Assembly (NCBI RefSeq): GCF_032854445.1
Contig: NC_088307.1
Coordinates: forward strand, 18,676,017-18,740,016
Source of the DNA: Liolophura sinensis
Taxonomy: Eukaryota; Mollusca; Polyplacophora; Chitonida; Chitonidae
DNA: 64,000 nucleotides
Direction: 5' to 3'
In this document: one piece after another, positions 22,601-32,180 of the stretch
How the letters are laid out: each line of letters begins with the position of its first letter
Position numbering within the stretch: the stretch's first letter is position 1
Translations under genes and position numbers: made by a program
The notes under the pieces: generated by a model
Seen by the model: only the letters and a program-made list of their open reading frames with translations
Database searches by the model: none
Told to the model about the DNA's origin: nothing

Positions 22601-25600
22601 TATAATCTCTGGCACTCTGCTGCACGATTGTGTCTAATTACGCTAATTTCATACTTTATATACTTTCTTAATTCTTTGGTGGTTTGTGTTATACGTCGTT
22701 TTGGGAATTGGCCTCGTGATTATTGACCTCGAACGTCCTTATTGGGTGACGTCCGCTATACGAATGTCTGTTTCGACGAATACGTTTACATACAGCAATG
22801 ATACAAGCGAAAGGACTGTGCGATAACAATGAAAAAAGCTATTGTTCATTTGTCAGACAATGTCTCACTGTTTCTCCTTTCAAAAAAAGAAACAATAGTT
22901 CTCTTGGGAAAATGTTTGCCTTCCTTTCAGAATGAACAGATTCACACAACGTGTAAAAAGCTGCATTCAGTCTTCTTTATCTTACCTACCCATTTAACCT
23001 TGGTCTTATTCTCTTCGGAAGAACAATTGTGTTATAGATACCAAATATTTTACAGATTACTGTAAAAATTGTTGTACGAAGATTATTGTGAGAATTCGTT
23101 GTACGAAGACATTTGCTTTGTCTTACTCAAGAGAGCATCGACGGTTATTTCAAGTGTCATTTTAAAAACAATATCCCAGGAAAGTTATTTGATCCGAAAA
23201 TTTAACACTCCTGTTTTTAACACAGACAGCTGCATCTGCGTCGTTCGGTTGCTACGTAAACTCGTGAGCGATGGAGACGCAGTGTGATTTTCCCCCGAGA
23301 CAATACATCTTTCTTTTCATTCAAGCTTCCATTAACAATGGAGCCTTGAATTATCTGAGAAAATTTTTCGTCTGCTTCTATAGCGATAGTTTGGATTGGC
23401 TCAAGAGTAGAATAGGCCTAGTGTGTATTATTTGTTCATCTGCTCGGCCTCAACCAGATTTGAGCTATATATGTACCCCCTTCTCGTACGTGTAATACTG
23501 TTAAGTGTATACATGTCAGACAAACCACTCAGCTTATTACAGGGTAAAAAGTTTAAAATTATTCTGAATCAGTGCTGACATGACCGCTGTCCGGCAGCCA
23601 TGTGAATGCTGACAAAATGATAAGCGAATATCACCGGTAATAGCGCATTTTCGAATGATCGTTCTTCAAATCAAGCAAACCGTCACCAACACATATAAAC
23701 AAAGCATTGAAAACTTTATTATACTGTTGTTTCAGTGACAAACTGTGAGCAAAATGTACTCGATCTGAAACCAAATCTAACACATTCATACCTGGTATAT
23801 GCGTCACCATCCCTAAACAGTGCTGTGACAATTAATGTATCGTGCAGTCGAGCAAGTCGTTTATTCACAGCCGCGGTGTATCCATATTTATCAATGTTCC
23901 TAGAATTTGATTTGCTTGCTTGATACCGTGTACGATATGTGTTCATTTCACCACGAATTAACCAGCGGGCCGATATGAAAACACTGCTCTTATAGTCCCC
24001 AGTCATAGATCGTTTGCTCTCGATAAATATTCATGCACGTTTTTTTTTTAATTCTCCTTGCGCAGACGGAAGATCAACTGTCCAGTCAGTGATTGGGTTG
24101 TGTAGACTCATTTTATGGTGTGTTTTAGGACTCCAATATCGATTAAACGCAAACGAATGTCAGACTGTCTTCTGACTAACAATATTATGAAAATGGCGTT
24201 GAGCATCAAACATTCGAAACAAAAAGAAACATCGGTTGTTATTGTTGATGATGCATGTCTTGTTGAAGTTATATCGACATCGTTATAAAAATGTTGATCA
24301 ATATTGCTTCGATCCAATATGCGGTTAACAATCAATTCGATCAAAAATCTTAAATCTGTAGGAATGCTCTTTGCAAATGCCAACTGTAAAGGATACATCT
24401 TGTCCTTTTCGAGAACTGTATAACAACTTTTTCCACATATAGGTATATCAAATTTATCAAAGAAAAAATGTATATAAACATGTTAGTAAGATAAAAATAG
24501 ATAGTAATAAAAATGTAATGCTAAGAAGATCTCAGCAGCCATGGACCTTCGAAAAGATGTGTATGAAAAATAGTAGAAACTTATGCATATTTATTTGTTT
24601 ATTTATGTAATTTGAGAAGCCACAGACCATAAATAAGGCGTTTATAAAAAATTGATATTTACTTATTTACCTCTTTACTTATTTATTTATTATTTATTTA
24701 TGTGATAGGTGTTTTACGCCGTACTCAGTAATATTCCACTTTTCACTGTTTATCCATCAGAACGTGTTCAAAATATATGACCTCCTATGACCTTCGATGA
24801 ACATATCGCGTTTTTATGATAGTACTGTCGAAAAAAGTGTTATCAATATAAACTGTTCAGGAACGTGTATGTCAATTGGGCAGATTTGGTGGTGGCAGCG
24901 TAATGGGCAGGCATCAGTTTGACAGGCAAGACCGATGTGGTTCCTATTGGGGGAAACTTGAACGCTGCTGGCTACGTTGCTCAAGTTCTCAGACCGCATG
25001 TTTTGCCGTACGCAACCTCCGTTGAAGATGGATTTGTCTTCATGGACGACAATGCGGGTTCACATCGTGCAAGGATTGTGAATGACTTCTTCCAAACTGA
25101 AGGCATTGACCGGAACTAGTGGCCCGCGTATTCTCCGGATCTCAACACCATCGAACATCTTTGGGATCAGTTAAAACGATCAGTCTATCCTCGAGTTGGG
25201 ATGGAGTCCACTCTTGACGATGTGAGATGCCTTCTTCGGATATTGATAATTACTAGCCATCAAGTGAAAATGATTGAATTCTGTGATAAAATAAAGTATT
25301 GCCATTGAAAAATCTGGTTGACTCCTTTTATGAAATTTTCAAAATCGACCGATTTTCAGTTTGGGCATGCCTCTTAATCCTTGACATACCACGTCCGCCT
25401 GCTTACTGGGAAAGTGTGTGCAAAATTTCATTGCGATGTGGTGCATATCACGGAAGATATCAAACAACGTTTTGGGGGGGGGGTCTTACGTCGTAATCAT
25501 TCATTCATTCATTCAGACAGGCAGATTAATCAGGGAATATCAGTTAACTGAGAAAATACAAGAAAGATAAACCCTTTCCGTTTACTTGATTCTTTATCTG

Positions 25601-28600
25601 AGGTTACCAAGTACAACAGACATTAGTTCCTTACCGGCTTAAAAATAAAAAAGAGTCATCGGAATGATCGATATTTTCGTTGCCGGACGTCGAAAGACAC
25701 ACATACATGTCCCAAAATTAAGTAAGTACAACAAGAAGAACGTTCGCACCCGGTGTGTATTTGACCTTTGACCGCTGGTATGCTCAGGGAAATTTTGTCG
25801 GGAATTACTCTTTATGTTGTTTTATCCGCTGTTTGTATTTAGAGACCGAGACCTAGAGGTTACCAAAGTCAGCGCTCGCAAGCAAAGAAGTCGTACATGT
25901 TTGCTCAATGCCATGCACAGTTATGTAACACTAATATTTGTTGCATTTCCGGTGTCAATATTGATCCGAACAGAGATTTTTGATACGGGTTAAAAGGAAT
26001 TCAGTTAACTGATTGTGTTGACTCTTTCTTCTTTACACTTTATTGTTTCTGCACCTGTATGTTATTCACCGTGTAAATTAGCACATCGGATAGCTTTTGT
26101 GTGATAGGTTTGCATTATAAAGATATTTGTTTTGTAATTTTAAATGTCACTGGTTCATGGAGCCAGAACCAGTATACAAACTGATGGCTTTGCCCTCTAC
26201 ATTTAATTTCTCGATTTATGACAAAAAGCAATCAGTGAAAGAATATGAAAGAATCTAGGGGCCTCTGTGGCTCAGTCGGTTAGCGTGCTAGCGCAGGTAA
26301 TGACCCAGGAGCCTCTCACCAATGCGGTCGCTGTGAGTTCAAGTCCAGCTCATGCTGGCTTCCTCTCCGGCCGTAAGTGGGAAGGCCTGCCAGCAACCTG
26401 CGGATGGTCGTGGGTTTCCCCTGGGCTCTGCCCGGTTTCCACCCACCATAATGCTGGCCGCCGTCGTATAAGTGAAATATTCTTGAGTACGGCGTAAAAC
26501 ACCAATCAAATAAATAAATAAAAAAATTAAAGGATCTAAACATTCGAAATTTTACCCGGTTGTTAGCCAATGATGCTCTCTCTGGAAACAAATGCCAAAT
26601 CACAAACCTGTTAGCTGACTGCGTCTCCGAAACATCCTCCATTTCAAGATTGTAGTGGTTCTTACACGGCTCCATTTTCTGTTTGGAATGTGACTGGCCA
26701 AGAGCCCGTGAGTTGCGTAACGACAGAAACACCATCAGTGTTCTCAACGCTTCCAAGAGAATCGTGGCGAAAAGAACAGCCGCACACATGCCTATTAACC
26801 CTGTGGGGTAAAAAAAAAATTGATTGATTGATTGGGTGATTTATCGATATGTTTTGTTAAACCCTGTACTCACACCTGGGTAGCAATATCGTGTATATGG
26901 GCGCATTGAGGAAAATGTGCAGTATAAGTAGCAAACCATCGCACCTCTCCAGGCATCCCTGACGAACCTCCTAACGTCACGCCATTGCAGTATAGATGGT
27001 TCAAGTTGGAACGAGCCACACCATATAGATAGATCAAAAGTTATTTATTTATTTGATTGGTGTTTCACGCCATATTCAAGAATATTTCACTTATGCGACG
27101 TCGGCCAGCATTACGGTAGGGGGAAACAGGGCAAAGCCTGGGAGAAACCCACGACCATCCGTAGGTTGCTGGAAAACCTTCCCACGGACGGCCGGAGAGG
27201 AAGCCGGCAAGAGCTAGACTTGAAGTCACAGCCACCACATTGGTGAGAGGTTCTTGGGTCATTGCGCCGTGTCGGCGTGGTAACCACCTCAGCCACCGTA
27301 ACTATTTCGATTGATGGTTTATTGATTGATTCGGTTATTATTTGAATACATGATTGATTCAGCTATTGATTTACATTAATTCATTCCTTAATTGCTATAA
27401 TCATGCAAATTATGAATAAGTGTGCCCCGATTCTTAATAATAGTTCCAAACCATCTATGTAAGTTTGAAATGTTGCTAACGGACAATTTTTAAACAAAAA
27501 TTAAATACATCTGAAAATGACATCATCGAACTGAGATTTTCTTAAAACCATAACCTTGTCAACCTCGATCGAGGGCCGACGAAAAAAACAAGGATAGATT
27601 CTTTATGAAGAAGCCGCAAACGTCCGAATCTGTCACGGTATAAGATAACCAGCAGTGCCCTGTTATAATACGGAAATGTTAACGGTTTTATTCACCGGCT
27701 TACTGCGAGGCCGTCCCTTAAAAATAACTAGACCCCAAAAAACTGGATCAAAACAAAACACCGGGTGTCTGCTGCCTTAATGGCGCGCTGTCCGCTGTAC
27801 AAGAAGGAACGTCATTCTTTGGCAAAATCGTGTTCAGACAAAATGGCAAGCTAGGAAAGAATAAAATCGGATCGAAAATGGACAAGGTTAAACCGCACTC
27901 TGCTTTTTTTTTTTTTAAATTATTTTAAATTTTTTAAATTTGTCATAACGTCAGAATTCCACGCATTTGTTGGTGATCATTTAATCTACATGTGTAAAAT
28001 ATGTTGTGAACGGTTAGGTTAACACTCCAAACGCAAAAAATTTACAAATCATAAAACACACAAAAAATTACCAATACATTTCCACTTACGTTTTCATCGC
28101 AAGATGTTACACCACAAACTTAAAACTGCATGTAGCGAAATCTTGAGCAGACTTTTTTCTTTATGCATACATTAACAACGCAGCTGAAAACCTGTGAAAT
28201 TTTACTCGCAAACAACATGCCCAAAATAAAAAATTAAAATCCAGCATGACAGTCTTTAGCGATTTTTATCGCAACTGGAGAACTTGTTACCCATGTGTTT
28301 TGTACAAACAAAGTTCGACTACTTAATATTTTATGAGCTCAGCCTTTTCACGAGTTTTTATTCCCGGTCACGGAAGTTTGACAGGGAAACGGAAAGGAAA
28401 AATCGCGTTGTATTCTTCTTTTACGAAGTAAACAATTACGTTCCGGTATGTTTAAATTTAGTTATTTATTTGAATGGAAACTTTAAGCAGCTAAAGTTGT
28501 ACGAATTGGCATAATGCGATTTGGATAATGATTTTTATCCATTTGCCGCTGTAAGTCTCGCGCGTGCTGGCCTCCTCTCCCATCACACGTCGGAAGATCT

Positions 28601-31600
28601 GCCAGCAACCTGTGGATGGCCGCGGGTTTCCCCCCGGCTCTGTTCGGTTTTCTCCCACTATATTGCTGGTTGCCGTCGTATAAGTGACATATTCTCGGCG
28701 TAAAACACCGATCAAATATATAAATAAATAAATTATTCAGTCGCCTTGAGAATTCACTGCGTTTTCCGCCTTCCGTGAAAAGCGTTGACTGCTTCTCAAT
28801 CTAATTAAACTGATCTTAATTTCTTACTTTCATGAACGATTAGTTTTGTTTGTTTTATGTTGAACGCCAAGATTAGGAAACATTAAACGCGCATAACGAC
28901 GGTGAAGTTTTTCGGAAACCATACACAGTATTACGGATACCACCGCACTTTGACGGGTACCGGTACCCGACAAATCTCCTGACGCAAGGCTGCGGCTGCT
29001 TCAGCTAGCCAGAGTGGGATTCGAGCACTAGACCTCATTCTCAACGGCCGAGCGAGACTGGGGCTCTGGATCGTAAAGGACAAGCCAGTTATCAACTATA
29101 TTTGCAAAATATTTACTTAAACATATCTAATCGATGTAGAGCTTGGTAGGTGTATCTTAACTGAGTGAAAATTTCAAAGCAAACAAAATAAAAAACTTTT
29201 ATACGAAAAAGTGGAAAATATGAAGGCCATATAAGAGGATTATACGATACCCTCTAAAGAGACCCACACTAATAGCGAGGTTAAACCCGTTAAATATCAC
29301 TTTGACGACAAGATCTCGCTACGTGCTTACCAGAAAAACGCGAGATTTACATTATATTTACACAAAATGTCGTATAACCCTGGGATGGCTTAATCCGAGA
29401 TAATCCGATTTATTTTGTTATCCCATATAAATTTGTCAGTTAAACGGAATTATACGTAATTAAAATAACTTGTTGTTCCCTATGAGCATAAAGAGAGATA
29501 TATATAGCCATAGTTATCTATTATTTATATTTCTTATTTGTTTAGCGGGGGCCTCTATGACCGAGAGAGTTAGCACGCCAGCGCGGCATAGTGACCCAGG
29601 AGACTCCCTTCAATGCGGCCGCTGTGAGTTCAAGTGCAGCTCATGCTGGGAAGGTCTTTCAGTAACCTGCAGATAGTCGTGGGTTTCCCTCGGTCTCTGC
29701 CCGGTTTCCTCCCATCATAATGCTGGCCGCCGTCGTATAAGTGAAATATTCTAGAGTACAGGGAAATCAAAGGAAATCCAGAGGAAATGAGACAGTCTAG
29801 AGGAAATGAAACATTGATCAGAGAAAATGAGACAATATTCAGATAAAATGAGACAATGTTCCGAGAAAATCAGGAAATGATCACAGAAAATCAGAAAATG
29901 ATCAGAGAAAATCTGAAAATAATCAGAGAAAATGGCGAAACACTCGGAGATAATGACAGTGTAACAGGAACGATAAGAGGAGACGAGACAATGTTTAGAT
30001 GAGACTGTGCCAAGAGGAAATGAGACAATGTTTAGACGCGACATTGCCAAGAAGAAACGAGACAATCTTCAGATGAGACGATGCCAATACGAAATAGGAC
30101 ATGCCACGAAGTGGTGAGGACGGAAAATTTCACAATGTGCAGTGTAAAATTCGTTAAGGAACGCTTGTCTTACACAAGTAAGATGCGCGTATCAGAACGC
30201 CACGCGTGGGAAAGTTCGTCAGTATCATGCCAAAGGTCGCTGTTTTACCGGTTTCGTCCTTCCGCAAAACTGACCGCTTTTTTATAAGTGCAAAAGTCCT
30301 GAGCGTGGCGTTTGACAACAATCAAACAAATAAGTATTTTCAGAGGAAAATAAACACCCGACTACCAGGAAACTTAAAAGTAACCAGAGTCGGCTGAAGT
30401 GAAATGTTAACGCAGGATGGAGGAGGAAAGGAAAAAATTTTTTTTTTTACAATTGCATTCACGGAAACATACGGTACGTGTACATCCAATGTGTCCGATG
30501 CTAAGATTTGTAAGCAGCCGTATTATTGACTCATCCAATTGGCACATTCCGGTGAACTCCAGCTTAAATATACTGTTGTTTGTAGGTTAACGGCAGATCC
30601 CGTTACATTTCCTCGCGGAGGAGAGCTCTAAGTGTACGTGACCTTTCTGGCTGACCTTCGACACAGAGACGTGACCTTTGTTTGTTCATGTTACACTGTA
30701 AAAGATGTGCTAACACTATTAACACCGACATTAAAACATCATATCATATAATACATACGTTATGCCAGAATAAATCCAAATGACGTGAAACGATATTGAC
30801 AAGATGCAAAATATCCTACTACTGCGCATTCATGTTTTGCCCAATGATTTCACTGCGCATGTGGTAAATTGGGTATATTTGTATGTTTGTAGGATGAGGG
30901 CCTTGGCAAAATCCAAACTGATACAACAGTTATACTTATGACATTTCTAACCACATTTCTAAAACTCGATACATATAGAATTGGATATTGTGATGGAAAT
31001 CAATATTACATCGATAGAATCGCATGGTATTGAGAGACTCACCCGACACGTCTATTGAATGTATATGGCACCAACGGAATTTCACGTTACGCCAACTAAA
31101 TCGTTTATAGAATAAGTAAAATCAGATTATTGCTTATACAGTCTCGATGAAATCTTATTTCATTTCGAACATACCACAAACAAAATCGGTTGACTGATTT
31201 ACGACCTTACGGCGTAATTAAGACGAATTAATGAATTCTTGGGGTTTAACGTCGTACTTAACAATCTGTCAGTCATACATGTATGACGACGAAGAGTCAC
31301 TAAGCGTTTGTACATATACTGCGTCTTCTTGTGGCAGGGCGAGTCCATACCGCCAGTGCTGCCCCCACTGAAGAATCATGTCAAAGACACGAGACATGAC
31401 ACCCCAACCCATCATACACTGACACCGTGCCAACCAGACCTGTTTCCTTGCTCTAACCTCTCAATGCAGAGCGTCAAGCAAGGCAGCAACACGTACCATT
31501 TTCTTGTACACCAAAGTCTTTGGAGACAGTTAAGATGTATTGTCTCCGTAGAATCAACTTTTCAGTGACATTAAGAATTGACATGTGATTTTAGAATTCA

Positions 31601-32180
31601 ACATCATATCTAGAAACATAAAGTCAGACATGCTGTTTCGCTATCAGGCGTTAATCTTTCCACAAACGACTGGGTTTAGCATTTAGCATGCATATCAAAT
31701 ACTATGACAAGGATTCTTACTTGGAGTTATATTATACATTCGATGAAATCTCCAAGTGGCCGGAAGTCAGTACACTCCCATCCTGTGAGTGTTGAGGCTG
31801 CGTTGAAATTCATACTGCGAGCGTTCTGAGATAAGAACAGCACTCAGTTGGGTACATATACAATATAGTTCGTCCAGGAAATGCTATCGTATAGAGGATA
31901 GATCTTGACCTATGAGGTCGTGGGTTCGAATCCAGCTCTAGCTGGTTTGGAAACAGCTTTGAGTGACGGTAGTGCCATGGTTTAATTCGTCTCTTCCACA
32001 GGTTACTAGGCGCCACAGTTATCCAAGTTATTACATTAGGAGAGTAAGACCACTCCATTATCTGACCGGAAGTGTCCACTATTATAACTTAACATGCTTC
32101 AACTTACCCGACGTTTGACCCTCCGTGTTCCATCCCTTAAACAAGAAGTTTGTCAGGTCTTTGCCAGTCACAAAATACAT
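19593..32180 (-). CDS. SLC31A1-like: Ctr-family (SLC31) copper transporter, spliced gene
   Basis: Integral membrane copper(I) transporter of the Ctr family, which works as a trimer with three TM helices per subunit. It is assembled here from exons 32180-32108, 26800-26608, 20905-20790 and, tentatively, 19624-19593: 73, 193, 116 and 32 nt, 414 nt in all, 137 residues plus stop. All junctions agree in phase (1, 2, 1) and have AG acceptors and GT donors. Features by residue: MYF at 1-3 and NFLFKGW at 11-17 before TM1 (about 24-46); a polar cytosolic loop (about 47-92); TM2 (about 93-117) with M111-xxx-M115, the conserved copper-pore MxxxM; then MTFNVW and TM3 (about 119-136). The N terminus lacks Met/His-rich copper-binding stretches, unless further exons lie upstream. 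Paralogue (CTR1 or CTR2) is not resolved. Introns are about 5.3, 5.7 and 1.2 kb and contain SINEs and a dead transposase. Confidence 0.85.
19640..19745 (-). repeat. REP-B fragment, antisense
   Basis: CTCTAGACCAGTTCTACGAG, AGACCAGCAACGTCTAATCA and GTTACCTAATGTTGCTTAAG read in reverse as the 3' half of REP-B (compare 48490-48600). Confidence 0.6.
19806..20175 (+). repeat. REP-B copy with inverted arms
   Basis: The left arm GACCGTATTTCACCGGTTAC, then GTGTGATCATTTGCCAAT, is the inverted complement of the right arm GCTGGCAAATGGTCACACG, then TAACGGGTGAAATACGG (about 19985-20038). The centre contains a short duplication of TGATCATTTGCCAAT. The downstream part (TGTAAATGCATAAATAGTAG, GGCTGAAGCAGAATTAGGTA) is shared with other REP-B copies. 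It lies in intron 3 of the copper transporter. Confidence 0.75.
20176..20417. other. Intronic, unassigned
   Basis: No feature was recognised. Confidence 0.3.
20418..20546 (+). repeat. SINE1, 5' truncated
   Basis: ACTGCGGATGCTCGTGGGTT, TGGCTCTGCCCGGTTTCC, GCCGTCGTATGAGTGAAATA and TACGGCGTAAAACACCAATC followed by AAATAAATAAAT. It lies in intron 3, opposite in strand to the gene. Confidence 0.9.
20790..20905 (-). CDS. Copper transporter exon: TM2 and start of TM3
   Basis: The acceptor CATTTTCCCGTTTTGTTTCCAG is strong and the donor is ATAG followed by GTAAAAGTG. The 116 nt encode one base of an Arg codon, then LATHALLSLLQFF, SMGLAYILMLAVM, TFNVW and IGISVLI, and end with the first base of the next codon. 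MLAVM is the MxxxM copper-selectivity motif of TM2 and M-T-[YF]-N-x-W is highly conserved just after it. The Arg/Ser phase with the previous exon fits exactly. Confidence 0.9.
20906..21837. other. Intronic, with possible SINE remnant
   Basis: 20990-21060 (ACCATTATGTGAATATTTTT, CACTTCTACGACCATGGTCA) may be a strongly decayed antisense SINE. Nothing else is seen. Confidence 0.3.
21838..22070 (-). repeat. SINE1, antisense, near full length
   Basis: (ATTT)n, CTGATTGGTTTTTGTACACC, CTCAAGAATATTTCACTTAT, GCATTATGGTGGGAGGAAAC, CAGGTTGCTGACAGACC and GGAGAGGAAGACAGCATGAG in antisense order. The head is diverged. It lies in intron 2. Confidence 0.85.
22085..22392 (+). repeat. SINE4-like element
   Basis: AACCTGGGTTCAGATTGGTG may be a B-box region. 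The body has ATTATGCCGGCACTGTGTAT and CTACAAGGAGTTAACCACCA. The tail is ATCGCGATATGACCGAAATA, then ATGTTGACCGTGACGCTAAC. The tail is related to those of SINE2 and SINE3, and the body to 52845-53205. Confidence 0.6.
22393..22669. other. Intronic, unassigned
   Basis: A 109-codon plus frame (22397-22726) ends inside an antisense REP-A copy and has no family signature. Confidence 0.3.
22670..22790 (-). repeat. REP-A, antisense fragment
   Basis: TTCTTTGGTGGTTTGTGTTA, CGTCGTTTTGGGAATTGGCC and ATACGAATGTCTGTTTCGAC are the reverse complement of the REP-A 5' half. Confidence 0.8.
22791..24674. other. Intron 2, unassigned sequence
   Basis: Several AT-rich frames of 60-95 codons on both strands (22829-24398) show no motif, splice context or similarity I can name. 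No repeat was recognised. Confidence 0.3.
24675..24745 (-). repeat. SINE1-type tail, antisense
   Basis: (ATTT)n, then GTGATAGGTGTTTTACGCCG, then TACTCAGTAATATTCCACTT. Only the tail is left. Confidence 0.75.
24849..25255 (+). pseudogene. Tc1/mariner-type transposase remnant (C-terminal half)
   Basis: The sequence encodes the C-terminal part of a DDE transposase of the Tc1/mariner superfamily. Recognisable blocks in order are RFGGGSVM, then after a frameshift with about 5 bases missing at 24903 the segment TGKTDVV, then FVFMDDNAGSHRA (second Asp of the triad), then WPAYSPDLNTIEHLWDQL (catalytic Glu). A TAG stop sits directly before WPAYSPDL (25118-25120). The N-terminal DNA-binding domain is not visible. 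An AATAAA at about 25291 may be its old poly(A) signal. The frameshift and the nonsense codon show that it is dead. It lies in intron 2 of the copper transporter, in antisense to it. Confidence 0.9.
25256..26251. other. Intron 2, unassigned sequence
   Basis: 25300-25500 may be flanking transposon sequence: it ends in a G10 tract followed by TCTTACGTCGTAATCATTCA and (ATTC)n. No matching inverted terminus was found on the left side. The rest shows nothing. Confidence 0.3.
26252..26525 (+). mobile_element. SINE1, full length and well preserved
   Basis: A box TGGCTCAGTCGGTTAGCG, B box GAGTTCAAGTCCAGC, body GGAAGGCCTGCCAGCAACCT and GGATGGTCGTGGGTTTCCCC, tail domain GCCGTCGTATAAGTGAAATA, TACGGCGTAAAACACCAATC and (AAAT)n. 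It lies in intron 2, about 80 bp beyond the donor of the 26800-26608 exon, on the opposite strand. Confidence 0.95.
26608..26800 (-). CDS. Copper transporter exon: TM1 and cytosolic loop
   Basis: The acceptor has a T-rich tract ending in TTACCCCACAG and the donor is AACAG followed by GTTTGT. The 193 nt complete a Gly codon, encode 63 residues and leave AG of an Arg codon. GLIGMCAAVLFATILLEAL is TM1 and matches the G-x-x-x-A-x-x-LLxMLYEGLK-type region of Ctr proteins. A basic and polar loop follows (RTL, SHSKQKMEPCKNHY, EMEDVSETQSAN), as expected on the cytosolic side. Confidence 0.9.
26801..27039. other. Intron 1, unassigned
   Basis: The polypyrimidine tract of the downstream exon is adjacent at 26803-26820. 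Nothing else is seen. Confidence 0.4.
27040..27305 (-). mobile_element. SINE1, antisense, full length
   Basis: (ATTT)n, GATTGGTGTTTCACGCCATA, GCGACGTCGGCCAGCATTAC, GGTTGCTGGAAAACCTTCCC, GACTTGAAGTCACAGCC (B-box region) and TCATTGCGCCGTGTCGGCG. It lies in intron 1 in the same orientation as the gene. Confidence 0.9.
27306..28545. other. Intron 1, unassigned sequence
   Basis: AT-rich with a T/A tract at 27906-27945. No gene or repeat was recognised. Confidence 0.35.
28546..28735 (+). repeat. SINE1, head-truncated
   Basis: CGCTGTAAGTCTCGCGCGTG, GATCTGCCAGCAACCTGTGG, GCCGTCGTATAAGTGACATA and CGGCGTAAAACACCGATCAA followed by (AAAT)n. Confidence 0.85.
28736..28934. other. Intron 1, unassigned
   Basis: No feature was recognised. 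Confidence 0.3.
28935..29085 (-). repeat. tRNA-related SINE (SINE6), antisense
   Basis: The reverse strand reads CTCGGCCGTTGAGAATGAGG, then GTGCTCGAATCCCACTC (B box), then GGCTAGCTGAAGCAGCCGC, then CAGGAGATTTGTCGGGTACC. The order resembles a tRNA-derived SINE head and body. I cannot form a complete cloverleaf, so it is not called a tRNA gene. Confidence 0.5.
29086..29544. other. Intron 1, unassigned
   Basis: GGCTTAATCCGAGATAATCC at 29388 is a recurring TTAATCC motif also seen near 1350 and 40890. Nothing else is seen. Confidence 0.3.
29545..29758 (+). repeat. SINE1 with internal deletion and lost 3' end
   Basis: Head GGCCTCTATGACCGAGAGAG, B box GAGTTCAAGTGCAGC, then a direct join to GGGAAGGTCTTTCAGTAACC (about 15 bp missing), then GCCGTCGTATAAGTGAAATA. 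The tail stops at CTAGAGTACAGG, where a 21-bp minisatellite takes over. Confidence 0.85.
29759..30095 (+). repeat. Purine-rich minisatellite, 21-bp unit
   Basis: About 15 diverged units of the type GAGAAAATGAGACAATATTC plus A; several units are exactly 21 bp, others are shortened. It starts at the broken end of a SINE1 copy. The unit length and GAGGAAA core are like those of the 242-409 array. Confidence 0.8.
30195..30340 (+). repeat. SINE1 remnant, strongly decayed
   Basis: CACGCGTGGGAAAGTTCGTC, CTGACCGCTTTTTTATAAGT, then GCAAAAGTCCTGAGCGTGGC and CAATCAAACAAATAAG follow the SINE1 order. Confidence 0.5.
30341..31237. other. Intron 1, unassigned sequence
   Basis: No gene or repeat was recognised. 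Confidence 0.3.
31238..31520 (-). repeat. SINE2 copy, antisense (tail at left)
   Basis: CTTGGGGTTTAACGTCGTAC then TTAACAATCTGTCAGTCATA is the inverted tail. The body has GTGGCAGGGCGAGTCCATAC, TCATGTCAAAGACACGAGAC, TGACACCGTGCCAACCAGAC, CTTGCTCTAACCTCTCAATG and CAAGGCAGCAACACG. The tRNA-like head is missing here. It lies in intron 1. Confidence 0.8.
31521..31874. other. Intron 1, unassigned
   Basis: No feature was recognised. Confidence 0.3.
31875..32060 (+). repeat. SINE5-like tRNA-related remnant
   Basis: TATGAGGTCGTGGGTTCGAA then TCCAGCTCTAGCTGG is a B-box region like those at 13647 and 14696. The body (GCCATGGTTTAATTCGTCTC) is diverged. No A box is evident. Confidence 0.45.
32108..32180 (-). 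CDS. Copper transporter exon: N terminus before TM1
   Basis: Bounded by GCTTTCTTCTTTGCAG and the donor GTAAGTTG. The 73 nt encode MYFVTGKDLTNFLFKGW, then NTEGQTS, and the first base of Gly, in frame with the next exon. The M-Y-F and F-L-F-x-x-W pattern is the conserved segment just outside TM1 of Ctr proteins. The ATG stands exactly at the exon start. It may be the initiator after a 5' UTR exon, or an internal Met if a coding exon lies upstream (see 36750-36833). Confidence 0.88.

Noticed and set aside
22397-23495. Chain of plus-strand ORFs resembling a gene cluster
   Set aside because: The frames are AT-driven, the first ends in antisense REP-A, and no motif is recognised.
26316-26789. 157-codon minus-strand frame as a single gene
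   Set aside because: Its first part is the copper transporter exon up to 26608; beyond the donor it reads through intron and an antisense SINE1.
28935-29085. Possible tRNA gene on the minus strand
   Set aside because: B box and a weak A-box-like part exist, but stems do not pair into a full tRNA; SINE-like sequence continues beyond.
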